From positions 50,494,194-50,558,193 of the forward strand of contig OW203763.1 in assembly GCA_934045905.1 (NCBI GenBank): DNA of 64,000 nucleotides, in the 5' to 3' direction. The notes under the pieces were generated by a model that did not search any database, was not told where the DNA came from, and worked only from the letters and a program-made list of their open reading frames with translations. Numbering within the stretch: position 1 is the first letter of the stretch; each line of letters opens with the position of its first letter. The position numbers and the translations under genes were made by a program. The DNA is from Leuctra nigra. Its lineage: Eukaryota > Arthropoda > Insecta > Plecoptera > Leuctridae. Positions 22,989 to 38,800 of this stretch are shown piece after piece.

Positions 22989-24244
22989 GGAAAAGTAAAA
23001 TAACGGTTTCGATTCTGTTTCGATTCAGTTTCGGTCTTCTCTTCCAGAAATGTTCAGGAGGGTCCAATTGAGATATTTGCAAGAGCTGTAAGCTTTATCA
23101 CAAAATGCATAGTTCAAGCATCCTCTATCGTTCAAGTGCTTAGCTACCAGACTAGAACGAGGAATGCTATATAGACGCTTCTGTTCATAAAAATATTTAT
23201 TATATAAGAATAATGTCGCGTTGTAAATAATGATGGATGGGCAATGATGGGAATTCAATACGAGGATGCGGGATTGGAGTGGAATGATGTTCATTTCCAT
23301 CATGGCTTGTAACTCTGGGACTACACAAATGCTGGGATGGTTCCAAGTAAACCCCCACCTCCTGGTCTATTGAATAACTGCAATGAGTGGTGTTCGCTTG
23401 TGTCGCAAATACTTGACCATGTAGTGATTATTCTTTAATTGATTCGAATTGTACTTGATATTGGAATTGCTTTATTTTCCATGAACATTTGTCTTAATAA
23501 TTAGCTAGTGTTGGTTCTTTGATGAATATCAGTATTTTGTTTTGTATGTTGAATTAGGCTTTGAAGTAGCTGATAAACTTGAATGTTTTATCACCTGATG
23601 AATCTGACTTTGATTGCGAACCAATGAGCTCTTCACCTTGCTGTTGTGTGGTATAAAGCCCGGTGGAAACACTTGACAGTGTGTCGGTTAGTTCGAGTGC
23701 ACCGATATGGTTAGTGCTAGAGTTTGCATTGTCTCTACTTCGAATCAATCTGTACGTGGAAGAATAGTACCAAAATGTGTTTTCATTTCGGTCTAGCCCT
23801 ATCTCGGTCATGACTTATTATTCAAGATGTTTGTGAATAGGATAGTGTTAACTGTTTTTAGGATATTTGTTTCTAGTATAGGTACCTAGTGTAAATATCT
23901 TGCTGAAATTACCTGGTCTGAAAGTAATCTTTTTATCACTTAATAGTGCTATTCCATAATTCCCTCAAGTCGTATGCATTGTTTTATTGCAATAATGGTG
24001 TAATATTTCTTTATAGTCGAACCTGGAGACGGAAAATGAGAGTTTGCGTGATTTGGAGCAATATTTTCTCATAGTTTTCCTCCAACTGACTTTGTCTTCA
24101 AGTGAAGCTGTGTTTACGTGAACGTCAACAAGTCATTGTTTCACTTATCGACAAATGCCATGAACCCTGTTTGTTCTCCCTCCATGGAGAGCTACATTCA
24201 ATCGATGAATTCCCCTGTTAATAACGATCCTTCTTTTCTTGCAG
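22989..24244. other. Intron 1 segment, no gene recognised
   Basis: Contains a minus-strand 85-aa open frame (23811-23554) of ordinary composition rich in Ser and Thr. I see no splice signals or motif that support it as a gene. Confidence 0.35.
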
Positions 24245-24286
24245 ACTCTCGAGGGCACAGCGTTTACAGGCCAGAGATCAAAACTG
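24245..24286 (+). CDS. AHCYL1: Putative 42-nt cassette exon of the AHCYL1-like gene
   Basis: A pyrimidine-rich acceptor (CCTTCTTTTCTTGCAG) precedes 42 nt, and a consensus donor GTGAGT follows. The length is a multiple of three and both flanks are phase 0. In the gene frame it reads TLEGTAFTGQRSKL with no stop and would insert 14 residues between exon 1 and the Ser-rich exon. I do not recognise the peptide from other family members. It could be an alternatively used microexon or a chance pair of good splice sites. Confidence 0.4.
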
Positions 24287-24672
24287 GTGAGTCAAAGCAT
24301 ATTAATATTCATTTACACAGTAAATCTGAATTTCAATCGCTTCCAAGTTGTTGCCAAAAACTAATTGACTTTGCAAGGTGTGCAGACTTGTGAGCTGCGA
24401 GTGCTTTGTTATGACTGGAAATGGAAATGATCCGAGCAAAACATCCAGCTTGAAGAACGTGTGGTTCTCATTACTCATCAGTAGTGAGAACTCGCCAGTT
24501 ATTAGCCAGTCATTGGAAGGAGAACCACGGTGGAAAATCAGGAGTTAATTCCGTGTTAAAGTATTCGACCATGGGGAGCAAATTGCAATGGGACATGGAT
24601 ATTGACGATCAGATGTGTAAAATTGAAATGTATATGTTTACAACGTCGTTGATCACTCCTCTGTGCACGCAG

Positions 24673-24760
24673 GATGCGAAGGCGTCGGGAGCGTTGAAGA
24701 AGAGTAGCCGGTATCGCAGTCGGTCTTTGTCGGCCTCGTCGACGGACTCCTACAGTTCAG
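24673..24760 (+). CDS. AHCYL1: AHCYL1-like Ser-rich exon (residues 34-62)
   Basis: The acceptor is GTGCACGCAG and the donor is GTACCT; 88 nt, phase 0 in and phase 1 out. It encodes DAKASGALKKSSRYRSR followed by SLSASSTDSYSS. This matches the IRBIT serine-rich segment, whose multisite phosphorylation controls partner binding in vertebrates. The RSRSLS stretch fits an R-x-x-S kinase site that would prime further phosphorylation. The phosphorylation role is family knowledge; the serines and basic residues are visible here. Codons are clearly more GC-rich than the flanking intron. Confidence 0.92.
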
Positions 24761-25640
24761 GTACCTACATCGCAAGGGAATATGCGGCGTCGGCGTGCAA
24801 ATGACAGAGCAAAACGACAACGACAATACTTTTTCCCCTTCGTAAATCGGGCTGACGTTGTATTCTGTTGTTATGGGGGGAGGAAGAGGTATTGCGAGGA
24901 ATATAGACAAAATACTCCTGTAAAATAGGAATTTCACACTGAAAGTATTTTTTTTTCGTTGATGCATATTGCTGTCCAAACGCACTGTTCATGCATAGCT
25001 GGACAATACTTATGCAGTTACTCATTGTATTTCACACATACACACTGCATGCTCACAGTGATTGTTGCATGATTCAGGAACACTCGACAAAAGATAAAAC
25101 GGTATTTGAAGTAATCGGATTGTCTGAAATTGATTTGATCGCACCTTCAGAAGTAACTCGGCATCTAAAGTTCTAGTCAGTGAGCTCTCATATCATTCAT
25201 AATAATAAGGATCGACTTTTAAGGAACATCACTACGAGTCATACACATTTATTCGTACCGTTTTTCTTGTTCAGTGTTTCGTGTATTGGGTTGTATTTTG
25301 TGTAGCTACATTTGTTTTGTTTTACATTTCATTTGTTACAATGTTTTACATTAAATATCAGGTTGATCGGTTCAGCCGTTTAGGCTGTGGTCGCCACTTT
25401 GTAGCAACTTTTTGGGGAAATAAAGAATCGTTAGAATCATCAGAAAGTTGTGTAATTTTACGATTTTCACGACAGCTATTTAGTTAGATACCGACATAAA
25501 TAGATCGACCATATCGAAAATGATCTCGGTAGCTTTGATTTCTTAAAAATCATCAGTTTGATCTCCAGCTATTGAATTGTGTAACCGACCGTCTTTAAAC
25601 CTTATTTGAAAGTAGTGCTTAACGTCGCACTGTTCTGCAG
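24761..25640. other. Intron 2, proximal part
   Basis: Mostly unremarkable. Bases about 25362-25395 (GATCGGTTCAGCCGTTTAGG) are a fragment of segment Y of the composite element. No coding signal. Confidence 0.4.
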
Positions 25641-25679
25641 CGAGGCTAATGGCGACGGATGAATGATTATGTTAAAAAT

Positions 25680-25890
25680 GGGTAGATGATGGTAAAATAT
25701 GGAAGGTGGGAAGGATGCAATCGTGGCCTATTAGTCGGCCACCTTCCCAGCATTTGCCTGTCGACTGCGAAAATACCACGAAAAAGCCTCAAGTCAGGAA
25801 ACGGGCGCGGGAATCAAACCCGGACCTCCGGAATACCAGTTCAAGAGACAAACCGGTTTCATCTGTAACCTTGAAGTTGATACACGAGAT
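25680..25890 (-). mobile_element. tRNA-derived SINE (minus strand)
   Basis: On the minus strand a box-B-like GGGTTTGATTCCCGCG (complement near 25808-25823) follows TCCGGAGGTCC. After it come CCTGACTTGAGGC, TTTTTCGTGGTATTTTC and AGGCAAATGCTGGGAAGG. This layout matches a widespread arthropod SINE type whose tRNA-like head precedes a CGTGG-TTTTCC body. The box A is degraded. The match to this type is from memory. Confidence 0.6.
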
Positions 25891-25894
25891 AGTA

Positions 25895-28800
25895 CACTTG
25901 GCAAAAGAAAAAATGATCGTTGAACGAATTTGAGTGACTTCTGGTCAGGTTCCGTAACAGCAATGCTTGTTATTATCATTGAAATGAGAGCTCATACTAA
26001 TTGCTAATAGAGTGACACAACGAGATGGCTTCGACTGACTTCTGGTCAGGTTCCGTAACAGCAATGCTTGTTATTATCATTGAAATGAGAGCTCATACTA
26101 ATTGCTAATAGAGTGACACAACGAGATGGCTTCGACTGACTTCTGATCAGGTTCCGTAACAGCAATGCTTGTTATTATCATTGAAATGAGAGCTCATACT
26201 AATTGCTAATAGAGTGACACAACGAGATGGCTTCGACTGACTTCTGATCAGGTTCCGTAACAGCAATGCTTGTTATTATCATTGAAATGAGAGCTCATAC
26301 TAATTGCTAATAGAGTGACACAACGAGATGGCTTCGACTGACTTCTGATCAGGTTCCGTAACAGCAATGCTTGTTATTATCATTGAAATGAGAGCTCATA
26401 CTAATTGCTAATAGAGTGACACAACGAGATGGCTTCGACTGACTTCTGATCAGGTTCCGTAACAGCAATGCTTGTTATTATCATTGAAATGAGAGCTCAT
26501 ACTAATTGCTAATAGAGTGACACAACGAGATGGCTTCGACTGACTTCTGATCAGGTTCCGTAACAGCAATGCTTGTTATTATCATTGAAATGAGAGCTCA
26601 TACTAATTGCTAATAGAGTGACACAACGAGATGGCTTCGACTGACTTCTGATCAGGTTCCGTAACAGCAATGCTTGTTATTATCATTGAAATGAGAGCTC
26701 ATACTAATTGCTAATAGAGTGACACAACGAGATGGCTTCGACTGACTTCTGATCAGGTTCCGTAACAGCAATGCTTGTTATTATCATTGAAATGAGAGAT
26801 CATACTAATTGCTAATAGAGTGACACAACGAGATGGCTTCGACTGACTTCTGGTCAGGTTCCGTAACAGCAATGCTTGTTATTATCATTGAAATGAGAGC
26901 TCATACTAATTGCTAATAGAGTGACACAACGAGATGGCTTCGACTGACTTCTGGTCAGGTTCCGTAACAGCAATGCTTGTTATTATCATTGAAATGAGAG
27001 CTCATACTAATTGCTAATAGAGTGACACAACGAGATGGCTTCGACTGACTTCTGGTCAGGTTCCGTAACAGCAATGCTTGTTATTATCATTGAAATGAGA
27101 GCTCATACTAATTGCTAATAGAGTGACACAACGAGATGGCTTCGACTGACTTCTGGTCAGGTTCCGTAACAGCAATGCTTGTTATTATCATTGAAATGAG
27201 AGCTCATACTAATTGCTAATAGAGTGACACAACGAGATGGCTTCGACTGACTTCTGATCAGGTTCCGTAACAGCAATGCTTGTTATTATCATTGAAATGA
27301 GAGCTCATACTAATTGCTAATAGAGTGACACAACGAGATGGCTTCGACTGACTTCTGATCAGGTTCCGTAACAGCAATGCTTGTTATTATCATTGAAATG
27401 AGAGCTCATACTAATTGCTAATAGAGTGACACAACGAGATGGCTTCGACTGACTTCTGATCAGGTTCCGTAACAGCAATGCTTGTTATTATCATTGAAAT
27501 GAGAGCTCATACTAATTGCTAATAGAGTGACACAACGAGATGGCTTCGACTGACTTCTGATCAGGTTCCGTAACAGCAATGCTTGTTATTATCATTGAAA
27601 TGAGAGCTCATACTAATTGCTAATAGAGTGACACAACGAGATGGCTTCGACTGACTTCTGATCAGGTTCCGTAACAGCAATGCTTGTTATTATCATTGAA
27701 ATGAGAGCTCATACTAATTGCTAATAGAGTGACACAACGAGATGGCTTCGACTGACTTCTGGTCAGGTTCCGTAACAGCAATGCTTGTTATTATCATTGA
27801 AATGAGAGCTCATACTAATTGCTAATAGAGTGACACAACGAGATGGCTTCGACTGACTTCTGATCAGGTTCCGTAACAGCAATGCTTGTTATTATCATTG
27901 AAATGAGAGCTCATACTAATTGCTAATAGAGTGACACAACGAGATGGCTTCGACTGACTTCTGATGGTTCCGTAACAGCAATGCTTGTTATTATCATTGA
28001 AATGAGAGCTCATACTAATTGCTAATAGAGTGACACAACGAGATGGCTTCGACTGACTTCTGGTCAGGTTCCGTAACAGCAATGCTTGTTATTATCATTG
28101 AAATGAGAGCTCATACTAATTGCTAATAGAGTGACACAACGAGATGGCTTCGACTGACTTCTGATCAGGTTCCGTAACAGCAATGCTTGTTATTATCATT
28201 GAAATGAGAGCTCATACTAATTGCTAATAGAGTGACACAACGAGATGGCTTCGACTGACTTCTGATCAGGTTCCGTAACAGCAATGCTTGTTATTATCAT
28301 TGAAATGAGAGCTCATACTAATTGCTAATAGAGTGACACAACGAGATGGCTTCGACTGACTTCTGATCAGGTTCCGTAACAGCAATGCTTGTTATTATCA
28401 TTGAAATGAGAGCTCATACTAATTGCTAATAGAGTGACACAACGAGATGGCTTCGACTGACTTCTGATCAGGTTCCGTAACAGCAATGCTTGTTATTATC
28501 ATTGAAATGAGAGCTCATACTAATTGCTAATAGAGTGACACAACGAGATGGCTTCGACTGACTTCTGATCAGGTTCCGTAACAGCAATGCTTGTTATTAT
28601 CATTGAAATGAGAGCTCATACTAATTGCTAATAGAGTGACACAACGAGATGGCTTCGACTGACTTCTGATCAGGTTCCGTAACAGCAATGCTTGTTATTA
28701 TCATTGAAATGAGAGCTCATACTAATTGCTAATAGAGTGACACAACGAGATGGCTTCGACTGACTTCTGGTCAGGTTCCGTAACAGCAATGCTTGTTATT

Positions 28801-31800
28801 ATCATTGAAATGAGAGCTCATACTAATTGCTAATAGAGTGACACAACGAGATGGCTTCGACTGACTTCTGATCAGGTTCCGTAACAGCAATGCTTGTTAT
28901 TATCATTGAAATGAGAGCTCATACTAATTGCTAATATAGTGACACAACGAGATGGCTTCGACTGACTTCTGATCAGGTTCCGTAACAGCAATGCTTGTTA
29001 TTATCATTGAAATGAGAGCTCATACTAATTGCTAATAGAGTGACACAACGAGATGGCTTCGACTGACTTCTGGTCAGGTTCCGTAACAGCAATGCTTGTT
29101 ATTATCATTGAAATGAGAGCTCATACTAATTGCTAATAGAGTGACACAACGAGATGGCTTCGACTGACTTCTGATCAGGTTCCGTAACAGCAATGCTTGT
29201 TATTATCATTGAAATGAGAGCTCATACTAATTGCTAATAGAGTGACACAACGAGATGGCTTCGACTGACTTCTGATCAGGTTCCGTAACAGCAATGCTTG
29301 TTATTATCATTGAAATGAGAGCTCATACTAATTGCTAATAGAGTGACACAACGAGATGGCTTCGACTGACTTCTGATCAGGTTCCGTAACAGCAATGCTT
29401 GTTATTATCATTGAAATGAGAGCTCATACTAATTGCTAATAGAGTGACACAACGAGATGGCTTCGACTGACTTCTGGTCAGGTTCCGTAACAGCAATGCT
29501 TGTTATTATCATTGAAATGAGAGCTCATACTAATTGCTAATATAGTGACACAACGTGATGGCTTCGACTGACTTCTGGTCAGGTTCCGTAACAGCAATGC
29601 TTGTTATTATCATTGAAATGAGAGCTCATACTAATTGCTAATAGAGTGACACAACGAGATGGCTTCGACTGACTTCTGATGGTTCCGTAACAGCAATGCT
29701 TGTTATTATCATTGAAATGAGAGCTCATACTAATTGCTAATAGAGTGACACAACGAGATGGCTTCGACTGACTTCTGATGGTTCCGTAACAGCAATGCTT
29801 GTTATTATCATTGAAATGAGAGCTCATACTAATTGCTAATAGAGTGACACAACGAGATGGCTTCGACTGACTTCTGATCAGGTTCCGTAACAGCAATGCT
29901 TGTTATTATCATTGAAATGAGAGCTCATACTAATTGCTAATAGAGTGACACAACGAGATGGCTTCGACTGACTTCTGGTCAGGTTCCGTAACAGCAATGC
30001 TTGTTATTATCATTGAAATGAGAGCTCATACTAATTGCTAATAGAGTGACACAACGAGATGGCTTCGACTGACTTCTGATCAGGTTCCGTAACAGCAATG
30101 CTTGTTATTATCATTGAAATGAGAGCTCATACTAATTGCTAATAGAGTGACACAACGAGATGGCTTCGACTGACTTCTGATCAGGTTCCGTAACAGCAAT
30201 GCTTGTTATTATCATTGAAATGAGAGCTCATACTAATTGCTAATAGAGTGACACAACGAGATGGCTTCGACTGACTTCTGGTCAGGTTCCGTAACAGCAA
30301 TGCTTGTTATTATCATTGAAATGAGAGCTCATACTAATTGCTAATAGAGTGACACAACGAGATGGCTTCGACTGACTTCTGGTCAGGTTCCGTAACAGCA
30401 ATGCTTGTTATTATCATTGAAATGAGAGCTCATACTAATTGCTAATAGAGTGACACAACGAGATGGCTTCGACTGACTTCTGATGGTTCCGTAACAGCAA
30501 TGCTTGTTATTATCATTGAAATGAGAGCTCATACTAATTGCTAATAGAGTGACACAACGAGATGGCTTCGACTGACTTCTGATCAGGTTCCGTAACAGCA
30601 ATGCTTGTTATTATCATTGAAATGAGAGCTCATACTAATTGCTAATAGAGTGACACAACGAGATGGCTTCGACTGACTTCTGGTCAGGTTCCGTAACAGC
30701 AATGCTTGTTATTATCATTGAAATGAGAGCTCATACTAATTGCTAATAGAGTGACACAACGAGATGGCTTCGACTGACTTCTGGTCAGGTTCCGTAACAG
30801 CAATGCTTGTTATTATCATTGAAATGAGAGCTCATACTAATTGCTAATAGAGTGACACAACGAGATGGCTTCGACTGACTTCTGGTCAGGTTCCGTAACA
30901 GCAATGCTTGTTATTATCATTGAAATGAGAGCTCATACTAATTGCTAATAGAGTGACACAACGAGATGGCTTCGACTGACTTCTGATCAGGTTCCGTAAC
31001 AGCAATGCTTGTTATTATCATTGAAATGAGAGCTCATACTAATTGCTAATAGAGTGACACAACGAGATGGCTTCGACTGACTTCTGGTCAGGTTCCGTAA
31101 CAGCAATGCTTGTTATTATCATTGAAATGAGAGCTCATACTAATTGCTAATAGAGTGACACAACGAGATGGCTTCGACTGACTTCTGGTCAGGTTCCGTA
31201 ACAGCAATGCTTGTTATTATCATTGAAATGAGAGCTCATACTAATTGCTAATAGAGTGACACAACGAGATGGCTTCGACTGACTTCTGATCAGGTTCCGT
31301 AACAGCAATGCTTGTTATTATCATTGAAATGAGAGCTCATACTAATTGCTAATAGAGTGACACAACGAGATGGCTTCGACTGACTTCTGGTCAGGTTCCG
31401 TAACAGCAATGCTTGTTATTATCATTGAAATGAGAGCTCATACTAATTGCTAATAGAGTGACACAACGAGATGGCTTCGACTGACTTCTGGTCAGGTTCC
31501 GTAACAGCAATGCTTGTTATTATCATTGAAATGAGAGCTCATACTAATTGCTAATAGAGTGACACAACGAGATGGCTTCGACTGACTTCTGGTCAGGTTC
31601 CGTAACAGCAATGCTTGTTATTATCATTGAAATGAGAGCTCATACTAATTGCTAATAGAGTGACACAACGAGATGGCTTCGACTGACTTCTGATCAGGTT
31701 CCGTAACAGCAATGCTTGTTATTATCATTGAAATGAGAGCTCATACTAATTGCTAATAGAGTGACACAACGAGATGGCTTCGACTGACTTCTGGTCAGGT

Positions 31801-32261
31801 TCCGTAACAGCAATGCTTGTTATTATCATTGAAATGAGAGCTCATACTAATTGCTAATAGAGTGACACAACGAGATGGCTTCGACTGACTTCTGGTCAGG
31901 TTCCGTAACAGCAATGCTTGTTATTATCATTGAAATGAGAGCTCATACTAATTGCTAATAGAGTGACACAACGAGATGGCTTCGACTGACTTCTGATCAG
32001 GTTCCGTAACAGCAATGCTTGTTATTATCATTGAAATGAGAGCTCATACTAATTGCTAATAGAGTGACACAACGAGATGGCTTCGACTGACTTCTGGTCA
32101 GGTTCCGTAACAGCAATGCTTGTTATTATCATTGAAATGAGAGCTCATACTTATTGCTAATAGAGTGACACAACGAGATGGCTTCGACTGACTTCTGATG
32201 GTTCGATATATATGACAGTCAATCAGATTATTTGAGCGATAATTTTTTGTTTTACCGAAAG
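25895..32261. mobile_element. MITE whose interior has expanded to 62 tandem repeats
   Basis: The left end (CACTTGGCAAAAGAAAAAAT then GATCGTTGAACGAATTTGA) and right end (CAGATTATTTGAGCGATAAT then TTTTTGTTTTACCGAAAG) are diverged TIRs of the same MITE family as 14421-14631 and 59584-59794. The single-copy interior of those copies (TGGTCATGTCCCATAACCAA, GCTTGTTATTATCATTGAAA) aligns with the 101-bp unit here. The element is about 6.4 kb instead of 211 bp because the interior was amplified. Confidence 0.8.
25938..32191. repeat. 101-bp satellite, 62 copies
   Basis: The unit runs from CTTCTGGTCAGG or CTTCTGATCAGG through CAGGTTCCGTAACAGCAATG to GATGGCTTCGACTGA. Four units lack CA at GATCAGG and are 99 bp; the length then fits 62 units exactly. 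The only frequent variant is G/A in CTG(G/A)TCAGG. The few other changes, such as GAGAGATC near 26797 and AATATAGTG near 28934 and 29540, are singletons. The near-identity implies recent amplification or ongoing homogenisation. The minus-strand frames of 72-105 aa arise where 99-bp units keep frame. Confidence 0.97.
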
Positions 32262-33775
32262 TAACTACCTCGAAATCAAACTGCAGCTGAGATATTTTAG
32301 AAAGCTGAACCACCGAGATATACTTCGAAGAAATCATCTATTGTTTTTAGAATATGTTGGTCGGGTGGCAGTGCTCAAAATTAAGACATTTCACAACAAT
32401 ATGAGATTTCCATTGCTGGGACCCAGGAGGACATCGGGAATTATTGCAAAAGTCATATTTTTAGTTTCGATTTTTTTGGCCACGTTATGAGATGGCCGTC
32501 ATTTGTCTGTACCTATTGATGTTTGTATTTGTAATAGATGATGTGTACGAGCCTCAGCATTTAGCATGTGACAAGTTACGTCAATCCAGCACATGTTTGA
32601 ATACGTTGAATAACTTGAAAATCCCGTTCGTTAGTTTGTTCTGGTCACAAAGTGGACTAATTGTTGAGATGATCTTTAACTTGGTAATTCTTCGTGACGC
32701 AATGGATGCTTCTGCCCACAAAATATTGAATTAACGCTCAAACTTATCAGGCAAGTCGGGGAATGAATTCGTGAACCCAATACGGAAATGTCAACTGTTC
32801 AGATTTCGGTGCTCATAAATGCACGTAGCTCTGCTACGCTTAATTCCTAAAATGAAGATAATTTGGTTTCAAGATGCTTACGAATTTTATTATAATTTCA
32901 TGATCCCACATTAAATGTTGTTACCTAATTATTTTCGAAATGTCGTTTTTCCAGGATTGCCGTGATATTTGTACAGTATACATATTTTTTAAAAAGCATT
33001 TTGGGACATCATTGATTTTTTTTCTAAGGGTTCTGTAGACTTACCTTATTTCTAAAAGAGTATGTTTCCCCAAAATATAAGAAATGAGAATAAATGAGAA
33101 TAAAAGAGGTGTGTTATTTAGATTTTAACAGACGTGGAATTGTCTTAAACGAGTCAAATATCCTGGAATCAAATGCAACACGACTGCAGTTCTCTCAGAT
33201 TTATGAGGTTAGTTGAACTCTGACCCAAATATGTATTGAGTTAAAGAGACAAATAAAAAACCGAAAATCATAAACACATGTGATGTCTTAACGGTATTGC
33301 TACTTAGGAGCAACCAACTTATATAAACACCTTGGGTGAGATAGTCTGTTCAACTATAAGTATACTACGGATAATGTTGCGTACATAATTTAGTTTGTCT
33401 CTTTACCTGGATGTTTGACAGGATGGTTCAAATTTAATTTCAGCAATGTGTTTAATTTCTTTGCTCTAATAAGTTCCTGGGACAGATGGTAGATGCATGT
33501 TGCAAGCTACATCGTATGCAAGTGCAGTTCCCACGCTAACACTCCTATAGCGTCTTTTCCCTACTCACCTTCTTGCTTCAAATATTTTGTGGAAATTGAT
33601 TTTTTAGAAATAAGGTATTAGGGTATTTCCCGGTACAAGAGCACAAAGGGAAAGGTGTTAGTCATTTTACAATATGTGTTCGTTTATTACAGCAACCTCA
33701 ATAATCAAAATTTCGAAAATTATTAATAATTTTAATAATGAAGGTCATACAATTATAATACAATTATAATTGCAG
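32262..33775. other. Intron 2, distal part: degraded repeats
   Basis: A fragment of segment Y (about 32361-32430: GGCAGTGCTCAAAATTAAGA ... ATGAGATTTCC) is recognisable. The rest is AT-rich with no supported gene; an 80-aa open frame at 32492-32734 has no further support. Confidence 0.4.
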
Positions 33776-34522
<747 letters not shown>

Positions 34523-34715
34523 TAATATTTGAAAGGATCTGGTACTGGTAATGTTACTGGTAATAATAATTTACATCCGGCATTTTGTATAATCCCTGGT
34601 TCCAGCCCATTGGGTCAGGAATATTTAGTAAAATTCAAAATTATTTACATTAGAATAGCGTATTTGATTAGATTATACTTTAGCATTGCATAAAGTAAAA
34701 TGTATGAGATGATGA

Positions 34716-35860
<1,145 letters not shown>

Positions 35861-38800
35861 AGGGGACTCCCATGCTAATCATTCAGTTCACTGACGTATT
35901 TGCAAGTAAATGGACATCAGTACTCGGACCTTGATTAACCAGTGGACTCCCATGCTAATCATGCAGTTCACTGACGTATTTGCAAGTAAATGGACATCAG
36001 TACTCGGACCTTGATTAACCAGGGGACTCCCATGCTAATCATGCAGTTCACTGACGTATTTGCAAGTAAATGGACATCAGTACTCGGACCTTGATTAACC
36101 AGGGGACTCCCATGCTAATCATGCAGTTCACTGACGTATTTGCAAGTAAATGGACATCAGTACTCGGACCTTGATTAACCAGGGGACTCCCATGCTAATC
36201 ATGCAGTTCACTGACGTATTTGCAAGTAAATGGACATCAGTACTCGGACCTTGATTAACCAGTGGACTCCCATGCTAATCATGCAGTTCACTGACGTATT
36301 TGCAAGTAAATGGACATCAGTACTCGGACCTTGATTAACCAGGGGACTCCCATGCTAATCATGCAGTTCACTGACGTATTTGCAAGTAAATGGACATCAG
36401 TACTCGGACCTTGATTAACCAGGGGACTCCCATGCTAATCATGCAGTTCACTGACGTATTTGCAAGTAAATGGACATCAGTACTCGGACCTTGATTAACC
36501 AGGGGACTCCCATGCTAATCATGCAGTTCACTGACGTATTTGCAAGTAAATGGACATCAGTACTCAGACCTTGATTAACCAGGGGACTCCCATGCTAATC
36601 ATGCAGTTCACTGACGTATTTGCAAGTAAATGGACATCAGTACTCGGACCTTGATTAACCAGGGGACTCCCATGCTAATCATGCAGTTCACTGACGTATT
36701 TGCAAGTAAATGGACATCAGTACTCGGACCTTGATTAACCAGGGGACTCCCATGCTAATCATGCATTTCACTGACGTATTTGCAAGTAAATGGACATCAG
36801 TACTCGGACCTTGATTAACCAGGGGACTCTCATGCTAATCATGCATTTCACTGACGTATTTGCAAGTAAATGGACATCAGTACTCGGACCTTGATTAACC
36901 AGGGGACTCCCATGCTAATCATGCAGTTCACTGACGTATTTGCAAGTAAATGGACATCAGTACTCGGACCTTGATTAACCAGGGGACTCCCATGCTAATC
37001 ATTCAGTTCACTGACGTATTTGCAAGTAAATGGACATCAGTACTCGGACCTTGATTAACCAGGGGACTCCCATGCTAATCATGCAGTTCACTGACGTATT
37101 TGCAAGTAAATGGACATCAGTACTCGGACCTTGATTAACCAGTTGACTCCCATGCTAATCATTCAGTTCACTGACGTATTTGCAAGTAAATGGACATCAG
37201 TACTCGGACCTTGATTAACCAGTGGACTCCCATGCTAATCATGCAGTTCACTGACGTATTTGCAAGTAAATGGACATCAGTACTCGGACCTTGATTAACC
37301 AGTGAACTCCCATGCTAATCATGCAGTTCACTGACGTATTTGCAAGTAAATGGACATCAGTACTCGGACCTTGATTAACCAGTGGACTCCCATGCTAATC
37401 ATTCAGTTCACTGACGTATTTGCAAGTAAATGGACATCAGTACTCGGACCTTGATTAACCAGGGGACTCCCATGCTAATCATGCAGTTCACTGACGTATT
37501 TGCAAGTAAATGGACATCAGTACTCGGACCTTGATTAACCAGGGGACTCCCATGCTAATCATGCAGTTCACTGACGTATTTGCAAGTAAATGGACATCAG
37601 TACTCGGACCTTGATTAACCAGTGGACTCGCATGCTAATCATTCAGTTCACTGACGTATTTGCAAGTAAATGGACATCAGTACTCGGACCTTGATTAACC
37701 AGGGGACTCCCATGCTAATCATGCAGTTCACTGACGTATTTGCAAGTAAATGGACATCAGTACTCGGACCTTGATTAACCAGTGGACTCCCATGCTAATC
37801 ATGCAGTTCACTGACGTATTTGCAAGTAAATGGACATCAGTACTCAGACCTTGATTAACCAGGGGACTCCCATGCTAATCATTCAGTTCACTGACGTATT
37901 TGCAAGTAAATAGACATCAGTACTCGGACCTTGATTAACCAGGGGACTCCCATGCTAATCATGCAGTTCACTGACGTATTTGCAAGTAAATGGACATCAG
38001 TACTCGGACCTTGATTAACCAGGGGACTCCCATGCTAATCATGCAGTTCACTGACGTATTTGCAAGTAAATGGTCATCAGTACTCGGACCTTGATTAACC
38101 AGGGGACTCCCATGCTAATCATGCAGTTCACTGACGTATTTGCAAGTAAATGGACATCAGTACTCGGACCTTGATTAACCAGGGGACTCCCATGCTAATC
38201 ATGCAGTTCACTGACGTATTTGCAAGTAAATGGACATCAGTACTCGGACCTTGATTAACCAGGGGACTCTCATGCTAATCATGCATTTCACTGACGTATT
38301 TGCAAGTAAATGGACATCAGTACTCGGAACTTGATTAACCAGGGGACTCCCATGCTAATCATGCAGTTCACTGACGTATTTGCAAGTAAATGGACATCAG
38401 TACTCGGACCTTGATTAACCAGGGGACTCCCATGCTAATCATTCAGTTCACTGACGTATTTGCAAGTAAATGGACATCAGTACTCGGACCTTGATTAACC
38501 AGGGGACTCCCATGCTAATCATGCAGTTCACTGACGTATTTGCAAGTAAATGGACATCAGTACTCGGACCTTGATTAACCAGTTGACTCCCATGCTAATC
38601 ATTCAGTTCACTGACGTATTTGCAAGTAAATGGACATCAGTACTCGGACCTTGATTAACCAGTGGACTCCCATGCTAATCATGCAGTTCACTGACGTATT
38701 TGCAAGTAAATGGACATCAGTACTCGGACCTTGATTAACCAGTGAACTCCCATGCTAATCATGCAGTTCACTGACGTATTTGCAAGTAAATGGACATCAG

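Noticed and set aside
22515..23071. Three overlapping 147-162-codon frames
   Set aside because: The 34-bp repeat is stop-free in several phases; the same sequence is read in shifted frames.
24118..24393. Alternative first exon with a 91-codon frame
   Set aside because: The frame overlaps the putative microexon but in a different phase and reads through its donor. There is no promoter evidence.
27864..32337. Minus-strand repeats of a 33-residue peptide
   Set aside because: They occur only where the satellite has 99-bp units that happen to keep frame. Elsewhere the 101-bp period breaks it.
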